A stretch of DNA of 64,000 nucleotides from Blasia pusilla (taxonomy: Eukaryota > Marchantiophyta > Marchantiopsida > Blasiales). The stretch covers positions 11,346,001 through 11,410,000 of the forward strand of contig CM114275.1 of the NCBI GenBank assembly GCA_050084515.1, in the 5' to 3' direction. The position numbers were made by a program, and so were the translations under genes. Each line of letters opens with the position of its first letter. The first letter of the stretch is position 1. The notes beneath the pieces are model-generated. The model was given only the letters and a program-made list of their open reading frames with translations. It ran no database searches and was not told where the DNA came from. Shown piece by piece: positions 27,200-38,689 of this stretch.

Positions 27200-27900
27200 A
27201 AGGTTCAAAGACTCACCAAAGATCTCGACGAATGGCCCAGGTAAATCGGCTCTCGCCATAAATTAGCAAGGCACGGTGAAAAAGACGCTAAGGATGCGCC
27301 GCTGAACCGCCATCGCCAACCATGGCAACGGAGGTCCCAATCTCCTAAGTGACCTCTCTGCAAGCCATACTTGCGTAAACCCCTCTTCACCGTCTGCAGA
27401 CAACTCTCTCCGCTAATCCATCCGCCTCAGGATGATCTCTGGTCGCGGCGGTGGTCGATCGGCCTGATCACACAAGGCCTGGAACTCACCGCAAAACTCG
27501 GTACACTGGTCTGTCAACACCTCATCTGGTGCGCCATAATGACTCAGCACTCTGTCAAGGAAGGCATAAGCTACTCCCTCACTTACTTTGTCAGGCAATG
27601 CAACCAACTCGATCCACTTCGGGAAGTGCTCACCATCACCAACACATAACGACCGTGGACGCTCCGTCAAGGGCAAAGGTCTGCAAAATCCAAACTCCAT
27701 CTATACCCTAAGCCCATGATCGGTAATGGATGCAACTGTGGAGTCGGAGCATTGAACGATGCTCGGACCCGATCACACACCATGCACCTGGCAACAAACT
27801 GTTGAACGTCAGTCTGCATGCCTCGCCACCAATACTGAATCTAGAGCAAGCTATACGTCCGCTTCACCCCAAAGTGACCCAACTCCTCGTGGGCATGCTT
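27200..27900 (-). pseudogene. Integrase (copy A), broken by frameshifts
   Basis: The zinc-binding part starts HAHEELGHFGVKRTYSLL (about 27897) and includes a CMVCDRV stretch. In the core, VLTDQ-x-TEFCGEFQALCDQ carries the second catalytic Asp, and a GLAERVV-like stretch near 27400 would supply the Glu. The later SLASFSPY..LWREPIYL matches the usual SPF/LLYGREP region. The first Asp region (LDF) is obscured by a frame change near 27690. Stops include a TAG before IQYWW that is shared with copy C. Confidence 0.75.
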
Positions 27901-28315
27901 TGCACTAGTCGTGCTCTCTGCAAAGGATGCGGCACTACGGCGTACTCGCCATCCTCCCAAACCCTCAAAACATGTGTCCCCTCCCAACGGAACTGCCGGC
28001 CCATTTGAGGATCCGATCCCGCTCTCTAGCATCCATGGTGCTCGCAAGGCTGCCAGTATGAAGGTACTCTAAGACTACTCCATCATCATGAATATCTCGG
28101 CCACTTGTCGTATCCTCACTGGCCTTGGGATCCAAAGACTCTCCACTAGACCTCGCCATCGAAGTCTCCACACTCTGGCTCTCCATAGCCAACATGCCTA
28201 AATAGGTTGACGCGTGCCATCCTGGCACCGACTCCTCATCACTCTCTCCATGCCATCGAGCTCCAGTCGCATCTCGCTGACTCGGGCATGGGTTACGACT
28301 CAACCCATCTGCATC

Positions 28316-28735
28316 CTAGTTGAGCGTTCTAGGTCTATGTACCACTTGAAAATCATACTCCTGCAACAACAAAGACCATCTCGCAAGCTTCCCTGTAAGC
28401 TTGTCGGACTCCATCAACCACTTCAGTGGTTGATGATCAGTGATGATGGTAAAGGGGTTGCCGAATAAGTAACACCTAAAATGCGCGACAGCCCACACCG
28501 CAGCCAAGCACTCACCTCATACGAGCCGTGCCGCCTCTGCAGCGTTGTTCGAGCGGCTAGCGTAAGCCACCACAAACTCTCTACCCTCATCATCATCGGG
28601 TGAGCACCGCCCAAGCCCCAACATGCTCCAATCTATGTGCAATCGAAAGGACGCCCCGATCGATCTCCTCAAGATGGATGCGGACGTCAACTGTCCTGAG
28701 CAATCAAATGCTCGCTCGCTCATCCCCAGTGCCAC
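28316..28735 (-). pseudogene. RNase H (copy A)
   Basis: Frames at 28517-28735 (LHIDWSMLGLG, EGREFVVAYASRSNNAAEA) and 28316-28507 (AAVWAVAHFRCYLFGNPFTI, TDHQPLKWLMESDKLTGKL) form a nearly complete gypsy RNase H with a break between them. It ends at TAG 28318-28316, in the motif that normally leads into ADALSR. Confidence 0.8.
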
Positions 28736-28749
28736 TCGTGATCCACCTT

Positions 28750-29640
28750 GGTGAGCAAGGTCACCATAATCGAATCAATCCCTTGACGATCGCCAATAGA
28801 AGTTCGCCAATCCATGAATCGCGAACACGGTTCACATCTCAGAGGGCGTGGAATGCGTGAGATAGCCTCTACCTTCGCTCACTTTGAACAGCCAAGGCCC
28901 CCTGGTATATCGTATGACCCAAGTACTCAATCTGGTCGAAGAAGAACTTGCACTTGCATGGATGTAGCTTCAGCCCATGTAATTGCAATCGCCGAAACAC
29001 CTCCTCTAGATTTTGCTCATGCTCCTCAATCGTGGCGCTAAAGACTACGATGTCATCAATATAACACCTAGCAAAATCCGGACCAGCCAAGATCCTATCC
29101 ATGACCCTCTCGAAACTCAGCCGGGCGTTCTTTAACCCAAAGGGTAAGAACCGCCACGGTACAAACAATCCTTCCCGTGAGGATCAATGCCCCAAAATGC
29201 CGTCTTCTTCTGTCCTCCAATCTAATAGGCGGTGATGGTACCGGCATAAATCCAATGAATCAAGACCTGCGTGACCAATCGCATCAAAGATCTCCTCGGG
29301 GTGGGCATGGCATACCTATCGGACCGTCTCGCCCGATTGATAGGTCGGTAATCCCCACACATCCGCCTATCCGCCCGGTTGCCATGCACATCCTTCTTGG
29401 CGGGCATGATAGTGGCGGATGCATACTCCCCATGCGACATCTCCACTAGTCTGCTCCGACCAAGTCTTGGCTCCTACTCAATCATAGCCCTCTCCATATC
29501 ATCTTTGCACTGTAGAGGGTCGTCGGAAGATCGCATATCACTCGACAACTCAATGCGGATCCCCGGTCCCTTCGGCGTACCCAAATCCTCCATGCTAAAC
29601 GCAAAGCAACTCCTATAACTCCCGAGGAACTGATGTATTC
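28750..29640 (-). pseudogene. Reverse transcriptase (copy A)
   Basis: It reads MCGDYRPINRARRSDRYAMP (29222-29446 frame), then WRFLPFGLKNA and the catalytic YIDD box at 29063-29052, followed by FRRLQLHGLKLHPCKC and IEYLGHTIY. This is the Ty3/gypsy order. At least two frameshifts separate the finger and palm pieces. An RT-leading segment (CFAFSMEDLG, IRIELSS) lies at about 29474-29686. Confidence 0.85.
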
Positions 29641-29975
29641 GGCGCCGCTCTCCTCGTGTCAACTTAGGGCCCATATCGGCTCCCAAGTCTCCATCGTGAC
29701 TACGGTAGGACTCCCGCGCGGGTATCGGTGGTTGCTATGGTGCAACCCCGTCTCGAACAACAACACTCGGCCGCTCTCCTGCACCAAGCGCAAACTCGAT
29801 CTCCTCCACGTGCGGTGCCGAAACCACGTTCGATCTTTGTGGCTATCATCTCCTTGCGTACCTTCAAAACATCCCAAGAAGTCCAAGGGTGTCTCTCCCG
29901 ATCTCCCTGGTGCGTAGATCTCCTCGGGTCTCGCTTGACCCACGCTTGCCTCCACCGTCTCGGTAGGCATGGGGC

Positions 29976-31060
29976 TCACCAACGCAACGGGCCGTGATCT
30001 GTCGCGATCTCATATGACGCCGCCGCCACTCCCAAGCCGAGGATCCATGTCAAGCGATTCAGTCCATCACCGACCCAAGACATGGCGTCGTGATGCCTCG
30101 ACACCGATGGTACCGCCGTCACTCGTGGGAAATCCCATCGCCGCTCTCTCTCGTCGGGCGTTGGGCTCCACCAACCGCTGAACCTGGTCATCCCAAACCA
30201 AGCCAGGACCGGCCTCCTTGTATGCATAGGAAGCGGAAAACTCACAAACTTGGGCAAAGGCGCCGCGCCTCGCCTACCTTGTTGACCACAAGTCGGCGGT
30301 GGTCGATCATTGTGCCTCACCGCTGTGATCGACAACCTGGATCGAATGGAATCCACTAACAAAGGGAGGGGCGCTCCACTCTGAGATACGCCCTCCATAA
30401 CACCGCATGGGGCACCAAGTTGGTCCACCATAGACGCGGGCGATGGGCTCTAGAACCTACACTCGCCGCATCCAAGAACATCGGGGCTGGGCGATCCAGG
30501 CACGCACTGATGAGCACTCGCCACGACCGTGACTGGAGTCTCTAAGATCGGCACATTCTCCGAATGTAGGTTGGAGAACGAGGCGGTGCTCCTGCAGAAT
30601 CGCCGTAAGACCCTCAACATCTCCCAAAACAACCTGGACCGAGTGTCAGCAAACCCGCTGCCTCGTCCAGCACTCGATTGGCCCTGACATGGCCAACCGG
30701 AAATGACCAAATCAATGATCCCTACCCGCTCTAAGTCCTGCGCCCCCAATAACAAAATATCCCGGTGAGGGAACTCGGTACCTCAGAGTGGGGCCTTGCA
30801 CAATAAGTCGGGAAAACGTAGGCGTAATTGTGCCACATGTCGTAGTGAGACGCGCCTCGCAACATCATCACTCTCCACATACAAGTACTGTTGTACTCGC
30901 ACTCCTGCCTACAAAATAGCAGCTAACCCGGTGCTAATCCCTCCAAAGAGATCTAACACTCGAATACCCTCCTCCAGGGTACACCACAAAATGGGTGTAG
31001 TATCCAAGGGTTTCATCGTAGCACTCCCCGCTACCTCGGGTTCCTCGGACCAAATCACGC
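29976..31060 (-). pseudogene. DNMT3-like cytosine-5 DNA methyltransferase domain (copy A)
   Basis: C5 methyltransferases move a methyl group from S-adenosylmethionine to cytosine C5 through a Cys nucleophile. Motif I reads VLDLFGGISTGL (30959-30924), with a VQQYLYVESDD acid-loop stretch after it. Motif IV is WPCQGQSSAGRG, with the catalytic Cys in CCA-TGT-CAG (30692-30684), followed by DTRSRLFWEMLRVL. Motif VI is ENVP (30560-30550). The C-terminal part near 30000-30100 keeps ERERR and DGLNRLTWIL. Motif order is standard, unlike the rearranged DRM class. Nonsense codons include CAG to TAG after motif I. The domain lies between protease and reverse transcriptase. Confidence 0.85.
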
Positions 31061-31069
31061 TCTAGTGCA

Positions 31070-31730
31070 AACGCCGCTCCACGCTGGATGCGGCACGCAC
31101 GCGTCGCATCTGCCAATCGTTGAAGCTCCTCAGTCGAGCCCCACAACGGCACCTCTCCTCCACGGAATGATGCAGCTACCATAACACTCCTCTCCATAGA
31201 AATGTCAAGAACGGGAGTATCCTCTGCATGGACATGTCCCTCAATCAAATCACTAGGCCAAGTGATGGCACTTTGCTAAATCGCTAAGGTCGCCATCTCT
31301 CTGGCCGTTGCTCGATCATCGCACTGTGAATCGAGCGGGTAATGAGCCGAGGCGCCCATCACCGATCGCCATCTGGTGCAGGGGCCGACTCCTCCCGGTA
31401 ATCCGGGAAAATCCCATCGGGTATAACATCGCTCCACCAACCAAGACGTCGAGGACTCAAGATCATCGATCACTATCGCCTTGGCGCGCACCACGGACTC
31501 ATCGTAGGATGTCCCGGCGAATCCTCACCACGACCTCGTGTCGGGTGATATCTTGTGTGGTACTCGCTCCACCCAAGGATGTTCAGTATCCGAAATGGAC
31601 AACACTCCACATCGGCTCGTCAAGCCCAATCCTCGAATGACGCTTTCCCCAACATCAAGGGTTGTGCTCTGAATCCAACAAGACGCGTTGCGGACTAAAA
31701 GCTCTACCTCCAGGACTCACCAATCGGAAG
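31070..31730 (-). pseudogene. Aspartic protease region and pre-methyltransferase linker (copy A)
   Basis: RVLLDS followed by a frame slip into QP..LGK near 31700-31660 is the retropepsin active site; copy C has intact LLDSGAQPLKLGK. Downstream, WLVERCYTRWDFPGLPGG (31276-31494 frame) is the frame-shifted counterpart of the VLYPLGF segment. The linker 30934-31248 (HVHAEDTPVLDISMER, EVPLWG) recurs in copies B and C. Confidence 0.7.
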
Positions 31731-32572
31731 ACCTCTCTCGGTTATCCGGCAACACAACACCAGGAGAAGCCATGGCACGCTCTATCGCGGGTCTAGCGGG
31801 CATCTCCGCCATCCTAGCGACCGCGACTGCCATGAATCGACGTGGACGGCCCAAGCATCCGCTCCAAGGGCAGGTCCATCACCTCCTGCAATCACCTCGA
31901 ACGTGATGGAGGAACTCCAACTCGCGCTCACATAGTGAAGCGGCCAGCCTAAAAGCCTCGGCGGGCGTGCCTCCCAACGTCACAACATCGAAGCAGAAAA
32001 TAAAGGAGTGCGGTACACAACGGTGGCCGCCCCAACAACGTGTTTCGACACATGCCCCTCCCGAGCATCAACAATAGGAGTCGCCGCACTCGCTCTCTCC
32101 CATCGCCCTCCGTGCTTGCACACCAACAACATTACCAACTCTCCGGGAACTTTGATGAGGACCCATCGATGGGGTCCTCATCGCTTCGACAACGTGAAAG
32201 ATTGAGGAAGCCTAGTCATCTCTTCATCGGCTTCCCGCTGTGGATCCAACTCTGCGGGCTGCTCCACGCGTCACAAGCTGGAGGCCTCCATCTAGGCAAC
32301 CCCCGACATCCATCCAGGATCCTCCGGATCTCTGGCGCTCCATATGATGTCGATGCCACGGATCCGGCATCGGGTAACCTCAATGCCATGGCGGCAATCG
32401 CTCCTGTAGGCTGTTGTATCGAGAAGCCATCCCGGCCTCACGTCCGGCATCTCCTCGGCGCGTCTAGGTGGTGGTACTCTACCTCCTCCACGGGCAACTC
32501 CACCACCTGCCGAAACTCCAACTCCTCGCCCCCAACGGGACCACGGAGCACGATCTCTAGGCCCACCGACCG
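31731..32572 (-). pseudogene. Gag-protease spacer region (copy A), degenerate
   Basis: The stretch matches copy C 54420-55300 in position: Pro/Gly-rich nucleocapsid tail, then the segment ending LAATLCERG. In copy A only patches survive (RPAIERAM-like coding near 31750-31810). Long plus-strand frames here are shadows. Confidence 0.5.
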
Positions 32573-33529
32573 CTACTCGCTCGGTGTGCCCTCTCGGCCC
32601 TCGGTCCAGGCGTAACTCAGGATGTAAACTAAAACACCTGGCGTGTGTATGACCATACCTCGACAATAGTCACATCGATAACCTCCTGGTGCAAAGCACC
32701 ATCTCCTCCTCCATCTTTGAGGCACACGCCCATGACCCCGACGAGTGCAATCGGCGATGATGGGCTCCACCACATGACCAACAAGTAATAGTAGGCGGTG
32801 CTGTTGAGCCGCATATGAAGGCGCAGCAGTCTCGGGCACGGCCTCTCGGTATCCTCCCTGAGCTCGTGGTGCCACAGTCGACCTATCTCGGAGTCCACGT
32901 TGATGCACAAGTGGTGCAGACAATCGTGACTGCTCTCGCCCAGAACCCATGGTGGCTACGCTCTCCTCCGCCATGTTGCGCTCAATGTTCTCCGCGGTCC
33001 TAAAAACATCTCTCAATGTAGGGGAGGTGTTCATAAGAAGCACCCCCTCCCGCACGCGTGTCCGCAGGGTCCGGTCCAGCATCGCATACCATGACTGGAT
33101 AGCCTGAGCCTCTGTCACCCCCTGAGTGACGTTGATCAACCGGCGCAAGCGAGTGTAAGCCTCACGCAAACTCTCACCCGAGCGCCTCTGGAAGTCATGG
33201 ATGCTCCGCAACTTCTCCGTCCGTACCCCCTGGTAGCTCGCCCTCAACTCAGCAAAGAACTCAACCACAGGGTTGAACCTGGGACGACTCCGACTAGACG
33301 GTGCAACTGCTCCCGTGCGAGTGACCCCTCCTAAAACGTCACTAGTGGAAGAGGCAGTAGCCTCTCCTGACTCCTCCTCCTCATATGGGAACGGCACCGT
33401 CCATGACACATAACGTGGGTCATAGTAGAGCCTCCACGCCTCGATCTCACATGCATATCTCTGAGAGAACTCATGGTAATCGTCCATGGGCGCCCCCTCT
33501 AAATGCTGGAACATACCGTTCCATGTCAA
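32573..33529 (-). pseudogene. Gag capsid/nucleocapsid (copy A)
   Basis: A 318-codon frame. It has MTWNGMFQHLEGAPMDDYHE, an acidic linker, then FFAELRASYQGVRTEKLRSI, HDFQRRSGESLREAYTRLRR and a helical repeat ending RTAENIERNMAEESV. This is the retrotransposon gag fold of Ty3/gypsy elements and forms the virus-like particle. A knuckle relic (CDYCRGM) lies near the end but is not complete. Copy C has the equivalent segment with an intact knuckle. The longest undisturbed frame of this copy. Confidence 0.8.
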
Positions 33530-35486
33530 ACGGGTTGAACTCTCTAGAGTTCTGGCCCTACCGGGAGTCGCACCAACTCCTAAAATCTGCTATAAAATCG
33601 TGCAACTCAATCGTGCATACTGCACCTGGAAACCTACGCGGTTCTCTACCCCGATCGTCCATCTCGTACGCCCAACTGGTAGGACCACTCACAATGTGTG
33701 GCGATGTGCTCACAAACTCCTCTACACCCTCCCCCTCGTTTGACGATGACACAGAAGGAGGTCGAGGTGGTCCCTCATGTGGAGACCCTCGAAACCTCGC
33801 GCCACTCCGCGTAAAACCTCTAGAGCTACTCTCGGGTTCACCACTCGCCTCTCAAAGTCCCGAAGCAGGACTCGTGATGACCCTCGTGCCCCTCTCACCC
33901 GATCACTCTGAACCTCGTGAGGAATCCCTCAATCACTCATCCCAAACATGTGGCACTCGATCTACACTCTCTCTCCCCGAGACGTGTAACGTGCGGCAAC
34001 ACGCGGCGTGGTGCGGCAAATCAACCAGGCTATCATCTCATCGACAACCTACCCTCAACTCCGGACATCCCACACAGGTCTATGTCCCCTAAACCACATA
34101 CATAAATGATGATCTCAAAGCATCCACACACCCAATATCCCCAAATAAATCCTAATCCCTCACACGTGGAGGGTAAAGGACCGAATGGGTAACTGAACAC
34201 ATGTCGATGTCGCTCCTCAAAGAATCGCAAATCTCGAGCCCCAACTCGATCGTGGAGACAACTCCTCCAATCAGCAAGTCATACTCCTCCCCATCGATGT
34301 CTGCTCAAAACTCCTCCATAGACAAGATGCGGTCCCCCGGAATAAAGGCGGCGTTGCGGCGGCACGCAGGAACGGCTACGAACGGCACGGCCCTCGATGA
34401 TGGGATGCGGCACTCGGCGGCATACCCTCCTCAATCAATAATAATCCCACACTCTGCTCCACAATGACGGTGTGGCTCCGCGATCGAGATGGTGCGGTGC
34501 GGCCACGAGCGGCACGGCGCGGCAATCGGCGGCGCGTTGCGGCTACTGGCGTCACGGCACGATACTCGATCGTCGTCGAGCGGCTACCAATCACAACATA
34601 GCAGCATGAAATCAAAACTCAAACACCATAACCGGAGGTCATCTGCCTTCACTGGTTGATGAAGAAACTACGATGACGGTGGCGGCCAAAACAAAGTACG
34701 TGGTGGCGATGCAAGTCAAGGAATCAACGAACGTCATGGAAGACCCTCCACTCCGTAATGGCGGCAATGGCATCCAAAGGGTGGACAATGGACGGTGGAC
34801 CCTTGACAGTGACGGTTGACCGCTGATGGTGACGGCCGACCGATGACGGTGATGGTTGACCATTGATTGTGATAGTTGACCGTTGATGGTGACGGTGACT
34901 ATGATGGCGACGGCCGCCGCCGGTGTGGCGGTTGATTTAGGGTTTGCACGATTTAACCCTAAAAATCGCCTAGCAATGGCAGCTTTACAAGATTGCCCAT
35001 AACTTTTTGCTTGCAACTCAAAATTGTGCATTGTTTGTTGCAAAGCATGCACAGCTTCACGATCTACGCTACCATCAAAAAATATTTAGAATCGGAAATT
35101 TCAGTAAAAACTGACGGGGACTGTCGTAAAGCCCAATGTCTCTTTCTCCTACACAAAATTCGGCAGCGCTCCCGCGCTGATTTCTCCCAACGAAAATGTA
35201 ACATCTGTAAAAATACAAATTAGCAAACTACATGGTGCTCTCGAGAGCACCAGCATGGGGCAACCCGCCCCCATACTCAATCCCTATCAGAAATTGGGCA
35301 GCGCTTCCGCGCGCCACTCTTCCACACGAAAAATCGGCAAATGCAAAGAGTAATGAAAGCAGCCCTTGCTCCGGTGAGCACTCCCATGAGCCGCTGAACG
35401 GGGAACACGGTCCCCAACCTGCAAAAACAGCGAGTGACCAGTGAGCTCCCCCATGAAGCTCTCTCACTCTCTCATTCTCTCTTTGT
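33530..35486 (-). other. Long 5' leader of copy A
   Basis: About 2 kb between the 5' repeat and gag. It holds a short minisatellite (34795-34925) and a GC-rich stretch of GCGGCACGGC-type repeats (34340-34570). No primer-binding site of the usual tRNA type is visible after the repeat at 35486. The N-terminal part of gag may begin inside, in broken frames near 33530-33760. Confidence 0.5.
34795..34925. repeat. Short minisatellite, about 20-bp unit
   Basis: Repeated TTGACCGTTGATGGTGACGG with variants (GACCGATGACGGTGATGG, GACCATTGATTGTGATAG), about six units. Confidence 0.75.
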
Positions 35487-35999
35487 AAAGTAAGATCCAA
35501 TCTCTCTCTCCACCATCTCACACCATAGCTCTCAAAGGTGTGCACTCTCTCTCATGTCAAACCAAACCCACTCTCCTAATGAGAGGCTCGGGTTACACTC
35601 ACAAGGCAAGGTACCATAGCTCTGCCGCCTCATGCCAAGAGGTTCAACAAAGAGAGAATGAGCTCTCAAGCTCTCTCTCCTTGAGGTATACCCCTCTCCT
35701 CTACCAAGCTCTCTCCATGGTAACCTATTCTCCCAAGTCACCTCCTTGGCTCTTGACCTGATGTAGGAGGTCAAGAGCCATTTACCAAAAATAGTAAGTT
35801 GATCATATACTCAAAATGGTACTTACCTAAAATAGTAAGTTCCTCAATATGGCTCCAAATGAGCCGAAACAAAGGGGAAACCTGCTATCTCAGGTTTCCA
35901 CGGGCCTCAGCAGGTCACCCTCGACCTTCTGGGCGTGTCCTCCACTACTCATGAAGACGCTCTATTAGATCCCACCGATCTATCCTAAAAGACGTGACA
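35487..35999 (-). repeat. 5' terminal repeat of copy A (A1, lacking block B)
   Basis: Begins, in sense, TGTCACGTCTTTTAGGATAG and ends at the AAAGTAAG junction where A2 meets B2 in the other repeat. Beyond that point the sequence is unrelated to B. Almost identical to 25861-26374. Confidence 0.9.
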
Positions 36000-36220
36000 T
36001 CTAGACCAACCAATAGACTCATTCCCAATAACCATGGATCCTACCTATCTTGAGAGTGCAAGAATTCCCCATCCTCTGTGCATCACACAAACTATTGAAC
36101 TCCTCCATACACATCGCTATACAACACACATCGCTATTGGATGACATCGAGTTGGATGATTTTATCGAGGAGTTCAATATGTAGTTCAGTGATGTATATC
36201 ATCCAACAGCGACCCCATCA

Positions 36221-36960
36221 ATGGATCCCGATCAAAGTTCCTGTAGAGTTGATGTCATTAGTGTGCAAGCACGGAAGGCGATGAGAGAAGCAAGTGCGAT
36301 GAATCCTTTTGCAAATTCTCAGGTGGAGCCCATGTCGAGTATGTTGTTGGAGGCATCCATTGCTATACATCGAACTCCATTTTTTTTTGCTTCCAATGTT
36401 ATGACGTTGGGAGGTACGCCCGCCGAGGTTTTTCGGCTGGCCGCTACGCTATATGAGCGTGGAGTTGGTATTCATGAGACATGTTTTGAGGTGATTGCAG
36501 AGGAGGCGGTGGGCCTTGGAGCCTATGCTCGGGCCATCCACCTTAAATTTATGGGAGGTTACGGCTACTAGGATAGCAAAGATGCACGCTAGACCTGGAA
36601 TCGAGCGTGCCATGGTGTCGCCAGGTGTTTTGTTTTTGGATAACCATAGAGAGGTCTCCTAGTTGGTGAGTTCAAGAGGGAGATTATTCAGCACGCAACC
36701 CATCTTGTTAGACTTGGGAGCGTAACCCTTGATGTTGGGGAATGCACCGTTTACATGATTGTGCCTAAGGAGGATCATTGAGGAACGTTGCCCATTCAGG
36801 ATACATGGATCCTTGGGTGGAGTGAGTACAACGTAGTTTATCACCATATATGAGGTCGTGGTGGCGATTGGCTGAGGACACCCTACAGATGAGTCCATGG
36901 TGCAAGCCAAGGCGATAGTGATCGATGTTGAGTCTTATAATGTCTTGATTGGAGGAGCAT
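36221..36960 (+). pseudogene. Pre-protease and protease 5' part (copy B)
   Basis: The 116-codon frame at 36221 (VEPMSSMLLEASIAIHRTP, then AEVFRLAATLYERGVG) matches copy C 54932-55267. The protease active site near 36705-36740 is mutated (LLDLGA with Leu for Ser, then a stop). The segment ends in YNVLIGGA at the insertion point. Confidence 0.65.
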
Positions 36961-38340
36961 GTGATAACCCACTGTTATAAGAATTTTGAAATTTTGATGT
37001 TTTTGTACTTAATTGTAGTAAATTCTTTATGAAGTGGAGACTAAAGACTCTGCTGGAAGTAAAGAGTCTTACTTTATTGCAATTGTGTGGGCGGAGTAAT
37101 GGACAAAACTCTAATAAGAAGATAAGAAATGTTAGAAGATTAAGGAGTGTCTTGGAAGAGTGAGAATTGTGTAAAAGTAGGAAAAGAAGGACGAAGACTC
37201 AAGAGCAAAGACTAAGAACTCAAAGAAGGAACAGGAAGAAGCGGACGAGGTCAAAGAGTCTTCAAAAAAGTGGATAGGAATATTAAGAAGAGGAATAGAA
37301 AGATAGAGAATCCATGGGAGAAAGTTGAAGGAAAGAGCGTTAGGACTCTTCGCGATGGTAGAAGAATAAGAGACTTCGCGAAGATAGGAGAGGAAAGAGA
37401 AAGACTATAAAGACTAGGAAGTCTTTTGCGAAGAACGGAGAAGACTGCAAAGATTGTGAAGATTGAACCATCGCGGCGGTTTCGGAAGCCAGAAAGGGGA
37501 GAGTAGCAACAGTTATAGTTATTTAAAAGGGAGCGGAAAGGAAACGCCAAGACAATGAACAATCTTAGGAAGATGGAAGGTTGGAGAATTGGAATCAAAG
37601 AGTTAGGATTAGCAGTTAGAAATCTAGATTAGAGCAGGAAGACCAATTGGAACTATAAATACTATTTAAAGAGCAATTAGCATAAGAAGGGATCATCGTT
37701 TTCCCTTATATCTTGAACTCCTCAATATTGTTTCATGTATCTTGAGTTTACCAGCAGTCTTGGTGAGAGTGTAAGGAGTTTTTTTGGGGGATGATCCAAG
37801 CCGAAGAGTCTTTTATTTTTTGAAGCTTGTACTACTTCCGAGTTCTTTCCACTCTTTGATATGAAGGAGAGTCTTCTCTCGTTCTTTTTGATGTGTGGAA
37901 TCAAATGTGGATCTTATTTGGCTGCAATAGAGATGAGAGTTGAGTCTTGTAGTTTTATAATTCCACAAGATAATCAGGAAGAAGGATATGAAAGTTGTTA
38001 GACAATCATTAACCTGCCATGATAGATTTAGTTCTGAAAGTAGGGTGAGCCACCATTCTTGAGGTCTCTTTGAGGTCTTCGTGGAGCTTTGTTACCATAG
38101 ATTCACAAGAGTCTTTCTCTATACTTGAGAAGAGTCTTTTCTATCAAGACAGAAGAGTATATAATCTTTTCTTTACTTTCGTGAAGTTAGAGTCATTAGA
38201 GTTAGTGAAGCGTTTTAAGTGAAGAATATTCTTATTATTTCTTATAAAACTTCTCTTTACTCAAGAAATAGTGGTCTATTGGGAACAAACTTAGTACTTT
38301 TGATAGAAAGGGTATCTTTTTCCTTGAGTTGTACATTATA
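36961..38340. mobile_element. Unclassified 1.38-kb insertion in copy B
   Basis: Flanked by the 6-bp direct repeat GAGCAT (36955-36960 and 38341-38346). The host protease sequence resumes on the right as TGTTATACTCGTCGGATTTT, in line with copies A and C. The inserted DNA starts GTGATAACCCACTGTTATAA, is strongly purine-rich (37080-37500) and has no supported gene. A solo LTR is possible, but clean TG..CA ends adjoining the duplication are lacking. Confidence 0.7.
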
Positions 38341-38689
38341 GAGCATTGTTATACTCGTCGGATTTTTCCCTGGATTACCAGGAAGAGTCAGCGTCCTACA
38401 TACTAGGATGGCAATTAGGTGATGGGTGACTTACTTCAATATTTGTTCGATTCACAGGTGGAGTGATCGAGCGCCGGCCAAGAGAGATGGCGACATTAGC
38501 AACGTTCAACAATGCCATCACTTGGCCTAGTGATTTGATTGATGGGCATGTCCATGCAGAAGACACACCCGCACTTGACACTTCTAGGGATAGGATCATT
38601 GTGGTAGCCGCATAATTATGTGGAGGAGAGGTGTCGCTGTGGGGCTTGAGTGAGGAGCTTCAATGCTTGGTTGATGAGCACAAATAGAT

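Larger units (their letters stand above)
25733..35999 (-). mobile_element. Gypsy copy A: methyltransferase- and PHD-bearing Ty3/gypsy element, 10.3 kb
   Basis: Both ends are resolved. The left edge is TGTCGTGCG, the right edge GACGTGACA, and the flanks carry the identical 4-bp duplication TCTA (25729-25732 and 36000-36003). In sense (minus) order: terminal repeat A1 (35999-35487), leader, gag, protease, cytosine-5 methyltransferase, reverse transcriptase, RNase H, integrase, PHD finger, purine tract, B1 (26488-26375), A2 (26374-25861), B2 (25860-25733). The 5' repeat lacks block B. Stops and frameshifts in pol make it non-autonomous now. The near identity of A1 and A2 suggests a fairly young insertion. 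Confidence 0.9.

Noticed and set aside
32008-34467. Long plus-strand frames through copy A (for example 33385-34092)
   Set aside because: Shadow frames opposite gag and the GC-rich leader. The minus-strand gag frame has conserved motifs matching copy C.
25733-35999. Classification as a DIRS/Ngaro element from the split-repeat layout
   Set aside because: There is an HHCC zinc domain and DDE-type integrase core, TG..CA ends and a 4-bp target duplication. No tyrosine recombinase motif is seen.
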